Assembly (NCBI GenBank): GCA_009991425.1
Contig: JAACWH010000087.1
Location: 1 to 41,576, forward strand
Direction of reading: 5' to 3'
DNA from: Leptospira sp.
GTDB taxonomy: Bacteria > Spirochaetota > Leptospiria > Leptospirales > Leptospiraceae
Length of the DNA stretch: 41,576 nucleotides
Shown: positions 36,001 through 41,576 of the stretch, in pieces
Layout: each line of letters begins with the position of its first letter
How positions within the stretch are numbered: the first letter of the stretch is position 1
The notes under the pieces: generated by a model
What the model was told of the DNA's origin: nothing
Seen by the model: the letters and a program-made list of their open reading frames with translations, nothing else
Database searches by the model: none
Made by a program: the position numbers and the translations under genes

Positions 36001-36439
36001 ATTCTAAAAATTGCTCAAAATCATTCCAATAACTTAAAAAGTCGTTTGAAAATCTTCGATAATCAAGGTTATCTCGATGAGCATTTTTGGCTAAATTATA
36101 ATCCCCTTTCTTTTTTCCTAACTTCTTCCAAAAAATTGCTGTTTCATCTTTATCTAAGATACGCAAAATATTTAAACATTTATTAATACTTATTAAATGT
36201 TGATCCTCACCTAATGCTACGCAATCAGGATTGTTAAATTTCTCAGGATAAATAAAGGTTAAAATTTCTCGAATAGAACTTTCAATTTCTCTCATTGAAT
36301 GAGAAATTAAATGATGTTTAGTATCAAAGCCTTCTAGATTTAATAATAAGATTGAATCCTTAAAAAATGCAACTGAACCGCTTCCAATTATTTGTAGTTT
36401 CTCAATAATTCTTGATTGTCGAGAAGTGTATTTACTCAC
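33095..36439 (-). CDS. Large helical protein embedded in the type I restriction operon, unknown function
   Basis: I cannot name the family of this 1114-residue protein. Near the N-terminus, HHLISHSMREIESSIREIL (about 42-60) has the look of a conserved His/Arg-Glu helix seen in large uncharacterised bacterial proteins, perhaps HEPN-like. The remainder is almost wholly alpha-helical with regularly spaced aromatic and Leu residues, like a solenoid. Near the C-terminus, SIAEHTMMIYGYSLESLEPG and FLKGNAIRFLG are distinctive. No Walker motif, PD-ExK, HNH, Toll/TIR or membrane segment is visible. It starts with GTG, overlapping by four bases (GTGA) the stop of an hsdS-derived 33-codon frame, so it was once coupled to hsdS. 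Position suggests a defence or restriction-accessory role; this is inference. Confidence 0.8.
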   Translation of the reverse strand: MSKYTSRQSRIIEKLQIIGSGSVAFFKDSILLLNLEGFDTKHHLISHSMREIESSIREILTFIYPEKFNNPDCVALGEDQHLISINKCLNILRILDKDETAIFWKKLGKKKGDYNLAKNAHRDNLDYRRFSNDFLSYWNDFEQFLELVLDKLNLIYFKFISELDHLLSIENPGIAELYAVKKKLPKLGQFFHYFMVNCKSINWFETLYNSGHLSVSKDYIQANTDAYSFYWPPIQYLNSLVQKGKNDLVWKVISAIPDSDSSGFYSQITSLVNKLPIEFRIEWMQRLIPWVQLNADQEIPNSEPFRVLMRDLLDSRPSLVLDFMRYFFRLNQDTNKDNSVFAHPLVNSRLSKYEYFDSLQALISSFLKQDIPVRFQFFSFISDLMNQALTIEYPRTSNGEDRSYITRSSIMEDMQNYNHHVSDKLVSILRDVGKEICELNSKDYFKIQNILKSYNWILLQRMSLHFARVYGVELDWDNTKNLLLLEDGKYVRDISFRNEYFYLLKNVYPKLIDNEKENFLNELDRIAREEELRFQSHNSVNSNFQSSENFQLDFLKDSDYYKTLWPYLSAINDHLEGQWRIKYEQMEEIYNKDDRPPQYAAYHWSFVGPVSPVDRTEIANMRIEDLVDYLERYEPEDSIRGGHSREGLNRQIEQDVEKNPLRYLESYKLFMESKIHIKFHNGILSGVRNAISNKNLSNFNLVVDYLIKLHAKFEQTSEGRYSTNEVLTDPILGIYRTLYDQFDAFEKSERNKELIRNIFPYLEDSSPNDDFDTKNDPIHNSINSIRGETLHALFKCILWLTVENEQWNDVRFSEPIIETILEKVKTHFTQSVYKNFRTDRSVLGQYLRFIFQIKKAWFLDNIQWILPEDNKTIGNVTFYTYIQRGGFSETMYAFIKSWYIDLLNELPNLDLNNDEGNDIKPFSIAEHTMMIYGYSLESLEPGGLVDLFFFKAPDFLKGNAIRFLGTKIPKEDSFIQLAKSLWQWRVESGFICINELDEFLEWWQGDLFESDWIFSFVSLYKQKTEFSGSRLQIYKLFEILDKNFGLNPKLVIEILDSYTQSSQYYLIPRKEGNLWAILMKGLQSNDPELKTLTEDIINRLGYFGYLDYRELLGI

Positions 36440-36537
36440 ACCTCCACCCTCACTTCCCCTGACATCAACTTAGCCAATAAAGTATCCCGTAGCTTTTCGA
36501 GAGAGCGGATTTGGATAGTATTAAAATTCGAAATCAT
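36436..36537 (-). pseudogene. Duplicated hsdS 3' end (33-codon frame)
   Basis: This frame encodes the last segment of an HsdS protein: QIRSLEKLRDTLL then KLMSGEVRV, nearly identical to the C-terminus of the intact HsdS encoded 1.6 kb upstream in the direction of transcription. By eye about 62 of 70 bases match (36444-36513 against 38080-38149). Its ATG overlaps the doc stop (ATGA) and its TGA overlaps the GTG of the 1114-residue gene (GTGA). It is therefore either a neutral scar or a translated peptide that couples the two genes. The first seven codons diverge from HsdS. Confidence 0.85.
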
Positions 36538-36968
36538 GTTACACTCTGAATAATTTCTAGTTTCAATCCTTCAGAAAACTCTTCTTCCTCTATAATTGAA
36601 CTTAAAATTTCCAAAAGTAATTTTTCTGAAATTTTATTTTCGGCTAGCCATACTACGATATTCTCCATTTCCAAAATAAACCTTTCAATACAATAACCAT
36701 AACCGTTGATTTCTAAAAAATAAGCACCTAACGCTAAACTCGATCTTTTATTTCCGTCATTGAATGGATGAAATTTATTTATGGCGATAATTAAATGTTT
36801 CAATTTTTCTAGATATGTCGAATAATAGTCATCATTTCTAATGTGAAAAAGAGCACTTTCTAGTAACCCTATTTCTCTGTTTCCATTAAGACCTCCTGAG
36901 TTAGAAATGATCCAATCATGAACCTCAATAGCATGATTTATATCGAAGTAGAATATCTGAGTTTCCAT
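36534..36968 (-). CDS. doc: Doc/Fic-family protein (probable toxin)
   Basis: The 144-residue protein is the size of Doc toxins. The catalytic loop is FHPFNDGNKRSS with His67 and Arg75. Classical Fic AMP-transferases have HPFxDGNGR and phage P1 Doc has HxFxDANKR. Here the second Gly is Lys (Doc-like) while the first is kept (Fic-like). GGLNGNREIGLLESAL near the N-terminus is the Doc substrate-side region (family: GxRdxgLLeSAv). Doc phosphorylates EF-Tu and arrests translation. It begins 2 bases after the stop of the HTH protein gene, its likely antitoxin or regulator. Its stop overlaps the ATG of the hsdS tail fragment. Confidence 0.85.
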   Translation of the reverse strand: METQIFYFDINHAIEVHDWIISNSGGLNGNREIGLLESALFHIRNDDYYSTYLEKLKHLIIAINKFHPFNDGNKRSSLALGAYFLEINGYGYCIERFILEMENIVVWLAENKISEKLLLEILSSIIEEEEFSEGLKLEIIQSVT

Positions 36969-36970
36969 TT

Positions 36971-37978
36971 TTATCTATTTTTTAATCTTTTAAAAACTTC
37001 TAATGTTTCAGGTTCCGATAATCTTTCTTCTAATGATTTACTCGCCTCACCTAAGAACCGGTCGAAATCTTCTTCTGGGACGGAACGTAAATATTTTTCA
37101 AGTTTCTGATGGAGTGCATCTCTAAAACCCAAATCCCTACTAGCCATTTTGATACGAGCATCTTCTATGAAGGGATGAAGGTATGGATTCTTTGAAGCTA
37201 TTTCAATTAATTCATCTAACTCTTTTGGAAAAAGGCGACTCCCTTTTTTATTGAAAGCGTTTTCCATCTCAACTGCCAGACCATGCTCAAAACTTGCGAT
37301 TGCATTTAATACCTCTGCATAAAAAGTTTCTCGAACCTTATCTCGACTTGCCAAATTAAGAATTTTTTTGTATTCTGAAGCATTTTCTAAAAATACAATT
37401 TGATAAATTCGATTTGTATAAATTGCATATTTCTGAACTCCCATTTCAAGGTAATTATTCAATGCATCAGTAAATTCTTTACGGTAACTATTTTCTTTTA
37501 ATGCTGAAGGCAAAAAATCTTCGTCTCTTTGATTGATGAATTTCGTATGTCCACCAGTTTTTTCTGCGACAACGTCTAAAACAATGTCTAGGATTCGACT
37601 TCTGATTACTTTTGCCATTTCGCTTTCTGTAACAAGCATCGCTAGGTTTAAGACTGTTTTAAACGAAAATACGCCTAAAATCGTGGTTTTGGTAACGACA
37701 TTCATGTCGTCACCAAAAAGCTTTTTAAGTTTTCGGAGCGGCTCTCCTTTTAAAATCCTATACCCGTTCCTGGATAATTCTGAGGCATGCTTTTCAATAT
37801 ATCTATCAATCGTACGCTCATCTACTTTCAAGATTTCAGCAACTTGGGTCTTAGTGAATATTTGCTCTTCTTCCCAGTGGATTCCTCCCAGACGGAGGTC
37901 AGATTCGATTTTTTCCAGTGCATAATTGTTATTCAATACATTCTGCCTGATTACATCTGATTCTGTAAGTTCTTTCAT
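36971..37978 (-). CDS. HTH DNA-binding protein paired with Doc (probable antitoxin/regulator)
   Basis: A 335-residue protein. Residues about 41-75 (FTKTQVAEILKVDERTIDRY) form a helix-turn-helix of excisionase/MerR type. Residues about 90-160 (VFSFKTVLNLAMLVTESEMA) resemble the Bro-N/ORF6N-like domains of phage and RhuM-like proteins. The rest is helical. Proteins of this build are encoded directly upstream of Doc-like genes in other bacteria, so it is likely to regulate or neutralise Doc. It is longer than a typical Phd antitoxin (about 73 residues), so the mechanism may differ. The ATG overlaps the TGA of a short hsdS-tail-like sequence (37975-38006), hinting at past coupling to hsdS. Confidence 0.7.
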   Translation of the reverse strand: MKELTESDVIRQNVLNNNYALEKIESDLRLGGIHWEEEQIFTKTQVAEILKVDERTIDRYIEKHASELSRNGYRILKGEPLRKLKKLFGDDMNVVTKTTILGVFSFKTVLNLAMLVTESEMAKVIRSRILDIVLDVVAEKTGGHTKFINQRDEDFLPSALKENSYRKEFTDALNNYLEMGVQKYAIYTNRIYQIVFLENASEYKKILNLASRDKVRETFYAEVLNAIASFEHGLAVEMENAFNKKGSRLFPKELDELIEIASKNPYLHPFIEDARIKMASRDLGFRDALHQKLEKYLRSVPEEDFDRFLGEASKSLEERLSEPETLEVFKRLKNR

Positions 37979-38006
37979 TTAACCTTTACCCTCACTTACG
38001 CAACTT
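37975..38006 (-). repeat. Short third copy of the hsdS terminus
   Basis: Reading VRVKVK then TGA, this matches the intact HsdS end (VRVGVK then TGA). By eye 20 of 23 bases match (37975-37997 against 38069-38091), and the match then resumes after a 7-base deletion. The TGA overlaps the ATG of the HTH gene. The copy is too short to be certain by itself, but it agrees with the longer copy at 36436. Confidence 0.6.
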
Positions 38007-38055
38007 AATAATGAATAGTGAATAATTTAAAATATAACGACCAATATTCATTATT
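38007..38055. repeat. 11-bp inverted repeat after hsdS
   Basis: AATAATGAATA (38007-38017) and TATTCATTATT (38045-38055) are perfect inverted arms around 27 bases, in the 90-base spacer between hsdS and the HTH gene. It may be a weak hairpin terminator or operator for the HTH-doc pair. It is very AT-rich, so chance is possible. Confidence 0.35.
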
Positions 38056-38068
38056 CTCTTTTCAATAT

Positions 38069-39238
38069 TCATTTAACCCCCACCCTCACTTCCCCACTCA
38101 TCAACTTAGGCAACAAAGTATCTCGCAGCTTTTCAAGAGAGCGGATTTGAAAACAGTTAGAAATGATTCTGTCATTTAAAGGTTTTAATTTAGAATCAAT
38201 CTCCATGATTTCGGTTACTGACGGGAAAAGAGTTTTTATATTCCACAAATCGTCTTTTCCTATTGATCCGAAAACTGTACCTGTGTCATTGAATCCTGCT
38301 ATTTCTAGCATGTGGTATCGTATTTTATAATATGTGTAACTATATAATTCCGTATTTAATTTAAATCTAAGGGAAGCAACTCCTCGACCTATACAACATT
38401 TTTCATTTGCCATATTTTGAGCCCCTACAGGAGCCCTCACGCTGATTAAAGTATCAAATTTTTCTGCGAACCTTTTGGGATCAGTTGTAAAAACTCTATT
38501 CTTCGGAAATCGGAACTCAAAGTCTGCATTCCCCTGATACATTGGAATACCTTTTCCTGTTTCATTATAACTTTCACCTGGAGGAGATTGACCCATCGTA
38601 ATTATAAATTCATCCCCCAATTTCCCCTCCTCCCAACTCTCATCTGCTTCTTCCACTAACCACTGCCGAAACAAAGCTTCCGCCATTGCCTCCAAGGTTT
38701 TGTTCTGACGGTGCAAAAGATCAATCTTGTCATCTAAGGCCGACAAAACGCCTGCGATGGCTTTTTGCTCGGCGAGAGGAGGAAGGAGGATGGGGAGGGA
38801 CGATAGAATTGCTGTATTGATCGATGGCATGGTAGCACCGACAGCAATTCTTCTAATATTTTCCTTAAACTCTTCTTGATTAAAAAAATAGAAGGTATAT
38901 AATGGGTCTACTTCAATATCCGTAATTCTGACTCTAAGTAACCTACCTGAGAACAACCATCCGTTTTCTTTAGTTGAAACTATTGCAGACCTATCAACAG
39001 ACCCTACTCGGCTAAAAACAATATCTCCTGGAATTAATGTATATTTCTTTAAACGTTCCCTATCTTCATCAGATACGAAAGGTGTGTTTGTATGACCGAT
39101 TCTCTTATCAACAAGATGTTCTACTGTTATTATTGGAGTACCAGTTAGTTTATAATCACTTAGATGTAGTTGACTTCCAAATGGACCAGTTTGCACATAG
39201 GCAACATCCCCTAGCTTGTATTCTTTCCACTCACTCAT
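38069..39238 (-). CDS. hsdS: Type I restriction-modification specificity subunit HsdS
   Basis: A 389-residue protein with the two-fold HsdS plan. Target-recognition domain 1 spans about 1-150 (begins WKEYKLGDVAYVQTGPFGSQ). The first conserved helical region is LPPLAEQKAIAGVLSALDDK and on to about 200. Domain 2 is about 205-360 (WEEGKLGDEFIITMGQSPPG). The terminal helix, with RSLEKLRDTLLPKLMSGEVR, is the second conserved region. Each target domain reads half of a bipartite site, and the helices act as spacer and bind HsdM. It follows dinD with 99 bases between. Copies of its 3' end recur downstream. Confidence 0.92.
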   Translation of the reverse strand: MSEWKEYKLGDVAYVQTGPFGSQLHLSDYKLTGTPIITVEHLVDKRIGHTNTPFVSDEDRERLKKYTLIPGDIVFSRVGSVDRSAIVSTKENGWLFSGRLLRVRITDIEVDPLYTFYFFNQEEFKENIRRIAVGATMPSINTAILSSLPILLPPLAEQKAIAGVLSALDDKIDLLHRQNKTLEAMAEALFRQWLVEEADESWEEGKLGDEFIITMGQSPPGESYNETGKGIPMYQGNADFEFRFPKNRVFTTDPKRFAEKFDTLISVRAPVGAQNMANEKCCIGRGVASLRFKLNTELYSYTYYKIRYHMLEIAGFNDTGTVFGSIGKDDLWNIKTLFPSVTEIMEIDSKLKPLNDRIISNCFQIRSLEKLRDTLLPKLMSGEVRVGVK

Positions 39239-39337
39239 GTAATTACCTTTTCCATCTTCCTATCTCCGCGTGAATTACGATAATCTATGATTCCCTGTTT
39301 ACTATTCATTGAGTTTATTATTATTCTATGGATCAAT

Positions 39338-40180
39338 TCAACCTTCAAAAGTTGCAGGGTTTTTCAAAGCTTTTTTATCTTCATTCGCTAGACGTCTCTC
39401 CACCTTTTTTACATCTTCAACTGGGGAAAGATTTTCAGGACGAATACCTCTACTGAGTAAAGTTTCACGAACTGCTTTATTATTGGTAATGTGCTCACTT
39501 GAAATCTCTTCCTCAAGGTTCATTACTTTTTGGCGCGCATTGTGAATTGTAATTTCCGTTGCAAAATCCTTAGCCTTTAAAATTATTGTAGGTGCGAAAT
39601 CTGCGAGAGGTCTGGCATCTGGAATCTTCCACTTTGCCTTTATGGCTCGAGTGGTTTGACCAAATAATGCTTGATCACCTTTGCTGCGAATCAATGCAAA
39701 ATTTTTATTTCCTCCGGTTTGTTCATAAATTAAATCTGACAGCTCCTTTTCAGTAATAGTAAGTTTTTTTCTTGCTGAAAGTCTTTCCGACTCTAGTAGT
39801 CTTTGTTCTATTAACTCAGCTCTACGAGTTTGCATTGCAAAGTATGTTTGTGCAAAGGCAATTTCCTGCTTAACTGGATCTCCATTTTGAGCAATTAAGT
39901 AGCAGGCATAACGGGTAAGCATGATATCTGGAATTTCACGTTTACTTCCAGAACCCAAGTCGACCATTTTCCCGACATCGGCAAAATGGTCTTGTATTTC
40001 ATGCCCAGATATTTCACATGCGGTTCTTGCTTTTGAAATTACATTTAGGAAGTTATCCCATTTTGTATAACCTAACAAATATTGCAAATCTCGTGCAAGC
40101 CAGTATTCTATATTATTATCAGTATTCTGTGCATGTCCTTCAAAACTGACTGTTAGTGAGTGGATTAGATCATTTTCCAT
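39338..40180 (-). CDS. dinD: DinD-like DNA damage-inducible protein with Bro-N-type N-terminus
   Basis: The 280-residue protein matches DinD throughout: EYWLARDLQYLLGYTKWDNF and a conserved HFADVGKMVDLGSGSKREI, then DIMLTRYACYLIAQNGDPVK, FAQTYFAMQTRRAELIEQRL and the C-terminal SRGIRPENLSPVEDVKKVER. In Escherichia coli DinD is SOS-induced and inhibits RecA filament activity. DinD-like genes are frequent between hsdM and hsdS in type I loci. No clear LexA box (TTTG-N5-CAAA type) is seen in the 95 bases upstream, so SOS control is not supported here. Confidence 0.88.
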   Translation of the reverse strand: MENDLIHSLTVSFEGHAQNTDNNIEYWLARDLQYLLGYTKWDNFLNVISKARTACEISGHEIQDHFADVGKMVDLGSGSKREIPDIMLTRYACYLIAQNGDPVKQEIAFAQTYFAMQTRRAELIEQRLLESERLSARKKLTITEKELSDLIYEQTGGNKNFALIRSKGDQALFGQTTRAIKAKWKIPDARPLADFAPTIILKAKDFATEITIHNARQKVMNLEEEISSEHITNNKAVRETLLSRGIRPENLSPVEDVKKVERRLANEDKKALKNPATFEG

Positions 40181-40275
40181 TAGCTGACCCTCTAAAATAA
40201 TTATTTTTTACAATTTTATGACAATTCAAGCAGTTATATTTTTTGTATCCTTTACAATCAATCAACGAATTTTGG

Positions 40276-41196
40276 TTATTGCACATCATTACTTTGTCCC
40301 ACTTTGCGTTCGGTTAAAATACTATCCTTTATATTCCAAATTCCCAAGAATGAGGTTAGGATTGCCTGAGCTTCTTCTCGTGACCATTCGCCATTATCAT
40401 CCTCTCCATGAACTGCTAAATTGGGGAGGGCTTTCAATGCGAGAAAATAGTCTAACCATCGATCCTCTCTAGTTTTTTCGTTTGTTTTTTTATCTTTCGA
40501 TGCTTTTTTCAAATCGCCGATATGATTCATAGCTTCTCTGACTTTTTGAACTGAAATTTTCCAATTCATTGATCCACCGAGATAAAAGAAATGTATCGCC
40601 TCTCTAACTGTTGAAGAAATACATTTCATTTCTTCGGAATCTTGGATTGGATTGTTTAACTCGAAAAGATGGTATTCGAAAAGGTTTAATCTATTGATAA
40701 AATCCATCCATACCTTTTGAGGAATCGGGTAATCTATTTTGATACTATTATTAAATTCTAATGACTGATTATTTGACAAGTTACCATTTTCTGAAACTAC
40801 ATAATAGTTCGAAAAAGTTAATTTCAAATTTGCAATCATCTCGTTTCCATTACGTAGCCTCTCCCATTCGAGAAGATCAATTATAGTCATTTCCATGTTT
40901 AAATAAATCCCGAATTCTTCACTAAAACCAGAATGGTAAAAGTCGTTATTTTCAATCTTACCTAATGGATAATTTAGATTATGATTTTGAGTCGTATTAC
41001 ATTTCATAAATCCGTTTATATTCTTCAATACAGATATATTTTCTTTTAGATTTTTAAAGTTTGTTAAATTCAAAATCAATGGCAATTCTATAAAAATTCT
41101 TGATTTAGATTTCGAAAATTTAATTTCATCGAGAGGAGGAATTGAAAAATTTCCAAAATCACAATTTTCATAAAAAAAATGGCATTTATTGCTCAA
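40276..41196 (-). CDS. Unknown protein of the restriction island
   Basis: A 306-residue protein I do not recognise. The N-terminal 200 residues are Asn-rich and of mixed strand/helix style with no signal or membrane segment. The C-terminal third is helical, with MNWKISVQKVREAMNHIGDL, a Lys-rich linker (KKASKDKKTNEKTRED) and LKALPNLAVHGEDDNGEWSR. The NLAVHG phrase recalls RNase-like or abortive-infection HEPN helices, but the full Rx4-6H motif is not evident. The start lies after a very AT-rich 181-base gap from the DUF488-like gene; it is followed by dinD after 95 bases. Its position suggests an accessory defence gene. Confidence 0.65.
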   Translation of the reverse strand: MSNKCHFFYENCDFGNFSIPPLDEIKFSKSKSRIFIELPLILNLTNFKNLKENISVLKNINGFMKCNTTQNHNLNYPLGKIENNDFYHSGFSEEFGIYLNMEMTIIDLLEWERLRNGNEMIANLKLTFSNYYVVSENGNLSNNQSLEFNNSIKIDYPIPQKVWMDFINRLNLFEYHLFELNNPIQDSEEMKCISSTVREAIHFFYLGGSMNWKISVQKVREAMNHIGDLKKASKDKKTNEKTREDRWLDYFLALKALPNLAVHGEDDNGEWSREEAQAILTSFLGIWNIKDSILTERKVGQSNDVQ

Positions 41197-41377
41197 TTTA
41201 TTACCTCCATATAATTTTTTTTAGGTGATTTTTTTTTACCAAAATAAGTATTTTCATAAACTTTTATAAATGAACTACATCCACATTACCTAATAGTGTG
41301 GACAAATTTTTCGCAGTTCTACTTCTATGACAACTATTAAAATCCGCTTCAAAGCAAGTTAAAGCAAATCTTTTTCC

Positions 41378-41576
41378 TTATTTATATAATTTTATTAAAA
41401 CTTCCAAATCGGTTTTATTTTCAACTAATACTGTGTTTTCATACTGTTTAAATAACTTCTGATAGTCTTCGATAGAATGGAGATTTTGTCTATTCTGAGA
41501 TTCTATACCTAATCCAGGTAGGTGGAGATATTCGATGTTAACCATCTTCAATATTCCTTGGAGTTGTTTCTTAGAA
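41378..41576 (-). CDS. DUF488-family protein, C-terminal part (partial)
   Basis: The frame runs in from the right edge and ends with TAA at 41378-41380, giving about 65 residues. YLHLPGLGIESQNRQNLHSI followed by DYQKLFKQYE is the DUF488 central block (family: hIPeLGI-S-R-LxxxxDYxxLFxxYE). DUF488 proteins usually go on for about 40 more residues with a CxxE-x4-CHR motif. This frame ends NKTDLEVLIKLYK without it, so it is C-terminally truncated. DUF488 genes are often found in restriction islands. It would be the most upstream gene of this array seen. Confidence 0.6.
   Translation of the reverse strand, partial: SKKQLQGILKMVNIEYLHLPGLGIESQNRQNLHSIEDYQKLFKQYENTVLVENKTDLEVLIKLYK

Noticed and set aside
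36436..39238. Phase-variable hsdS with inverted silent cassettes
   Set aside because: The extra copies are only the 3' tail and are in direct orientation; no additional target-recognition domains are present for shuffling.
40181..40275. Possible LexA box upstream of dinD
   Set aside because: I looked for TTTG-N5-CAAA and close palindromes and found none with correct spacing.
1..41576. CRISPR array, tRNA, rRNA or insertion sequence
   Set aside because: No regularly spaced identical repeats, no cloverleaf-like sequence and no transposase frame were seen on either strand.

Overview
The window looks like a chromosome segment of a spirochete in the order Leptospirales, most likely Leptospira or a close relative. 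This is judged from the AT-rich DNA (by eye mid-30s % GC), flagellar genes fliG-fliH, a large FlcA-like TPR protein, 7TM-DISM-type sensor kinases, and lipoprotein signals with Asn or Ser before the Cys. No database search was possible, so the genus is an inference.

Left and middle (1-28.7 kb) read as ordinary chromosome. In order: the 3' end of fliG, fliH, and two tandem sensor-kinase paralogues with damaged kinase cores; convergent mtnC plus a membrane-anchored extracytoplasmic protein; a WecG/TagA-family glycosyltransferase; a 1252-residue FlcA-like protein with a DPF-repeat cytoplasmic half; a secreted protein with two CBM48-like domains. A tight seven-gene minus-strand operon follows, in transcription order: SpoIIE-type phosphatase with TPRs, AttH/CrtC-like protein, YejB/OppB and YejE/OppC permeases, OppD and OppF ATPases, and an AsmA-like protein. 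Then come a small secreted protein and a polytopic GT-C-like membrane protein, nadA-ispF, an LpoB-like lipoprotein paired with a COG3014-like lipoprotein, and a TIP30-like Rossmann protein. About 1 kb with only gene fragments (28.7-29.7 kb) separates this part from the next.

Right part (29.7-41.6 kb, all minus strand) is a defence-type island around a type I restriction system. In transcription order: a DUF488-like gene entering from the right edge, an unknown 306-residue protein, DinD, HsdS, an HTH protein, a Doc/Fic toxin-like protein, an unrecognised 1114-residue protein, and HsdR. No hsdM lies in the window. Copies of the hsdS 3' end recur at gene junctions: the intact one, a short one directly before the HTH gene, and a 33-codon one between doc and the 1114-residue gene. 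The last overlaps both neighbours by 4 bases. This suggests the HTH-doc pair was inserted into an older hsdS-(1114 aa)-hsdR operon, using or creating hsdS-tail repeats.

The most interesting leads are this hsdS-tail architecture with its embedded 1114-residue protein, and the pair of putative pseudo-histidine kinases downstream of fliGH.
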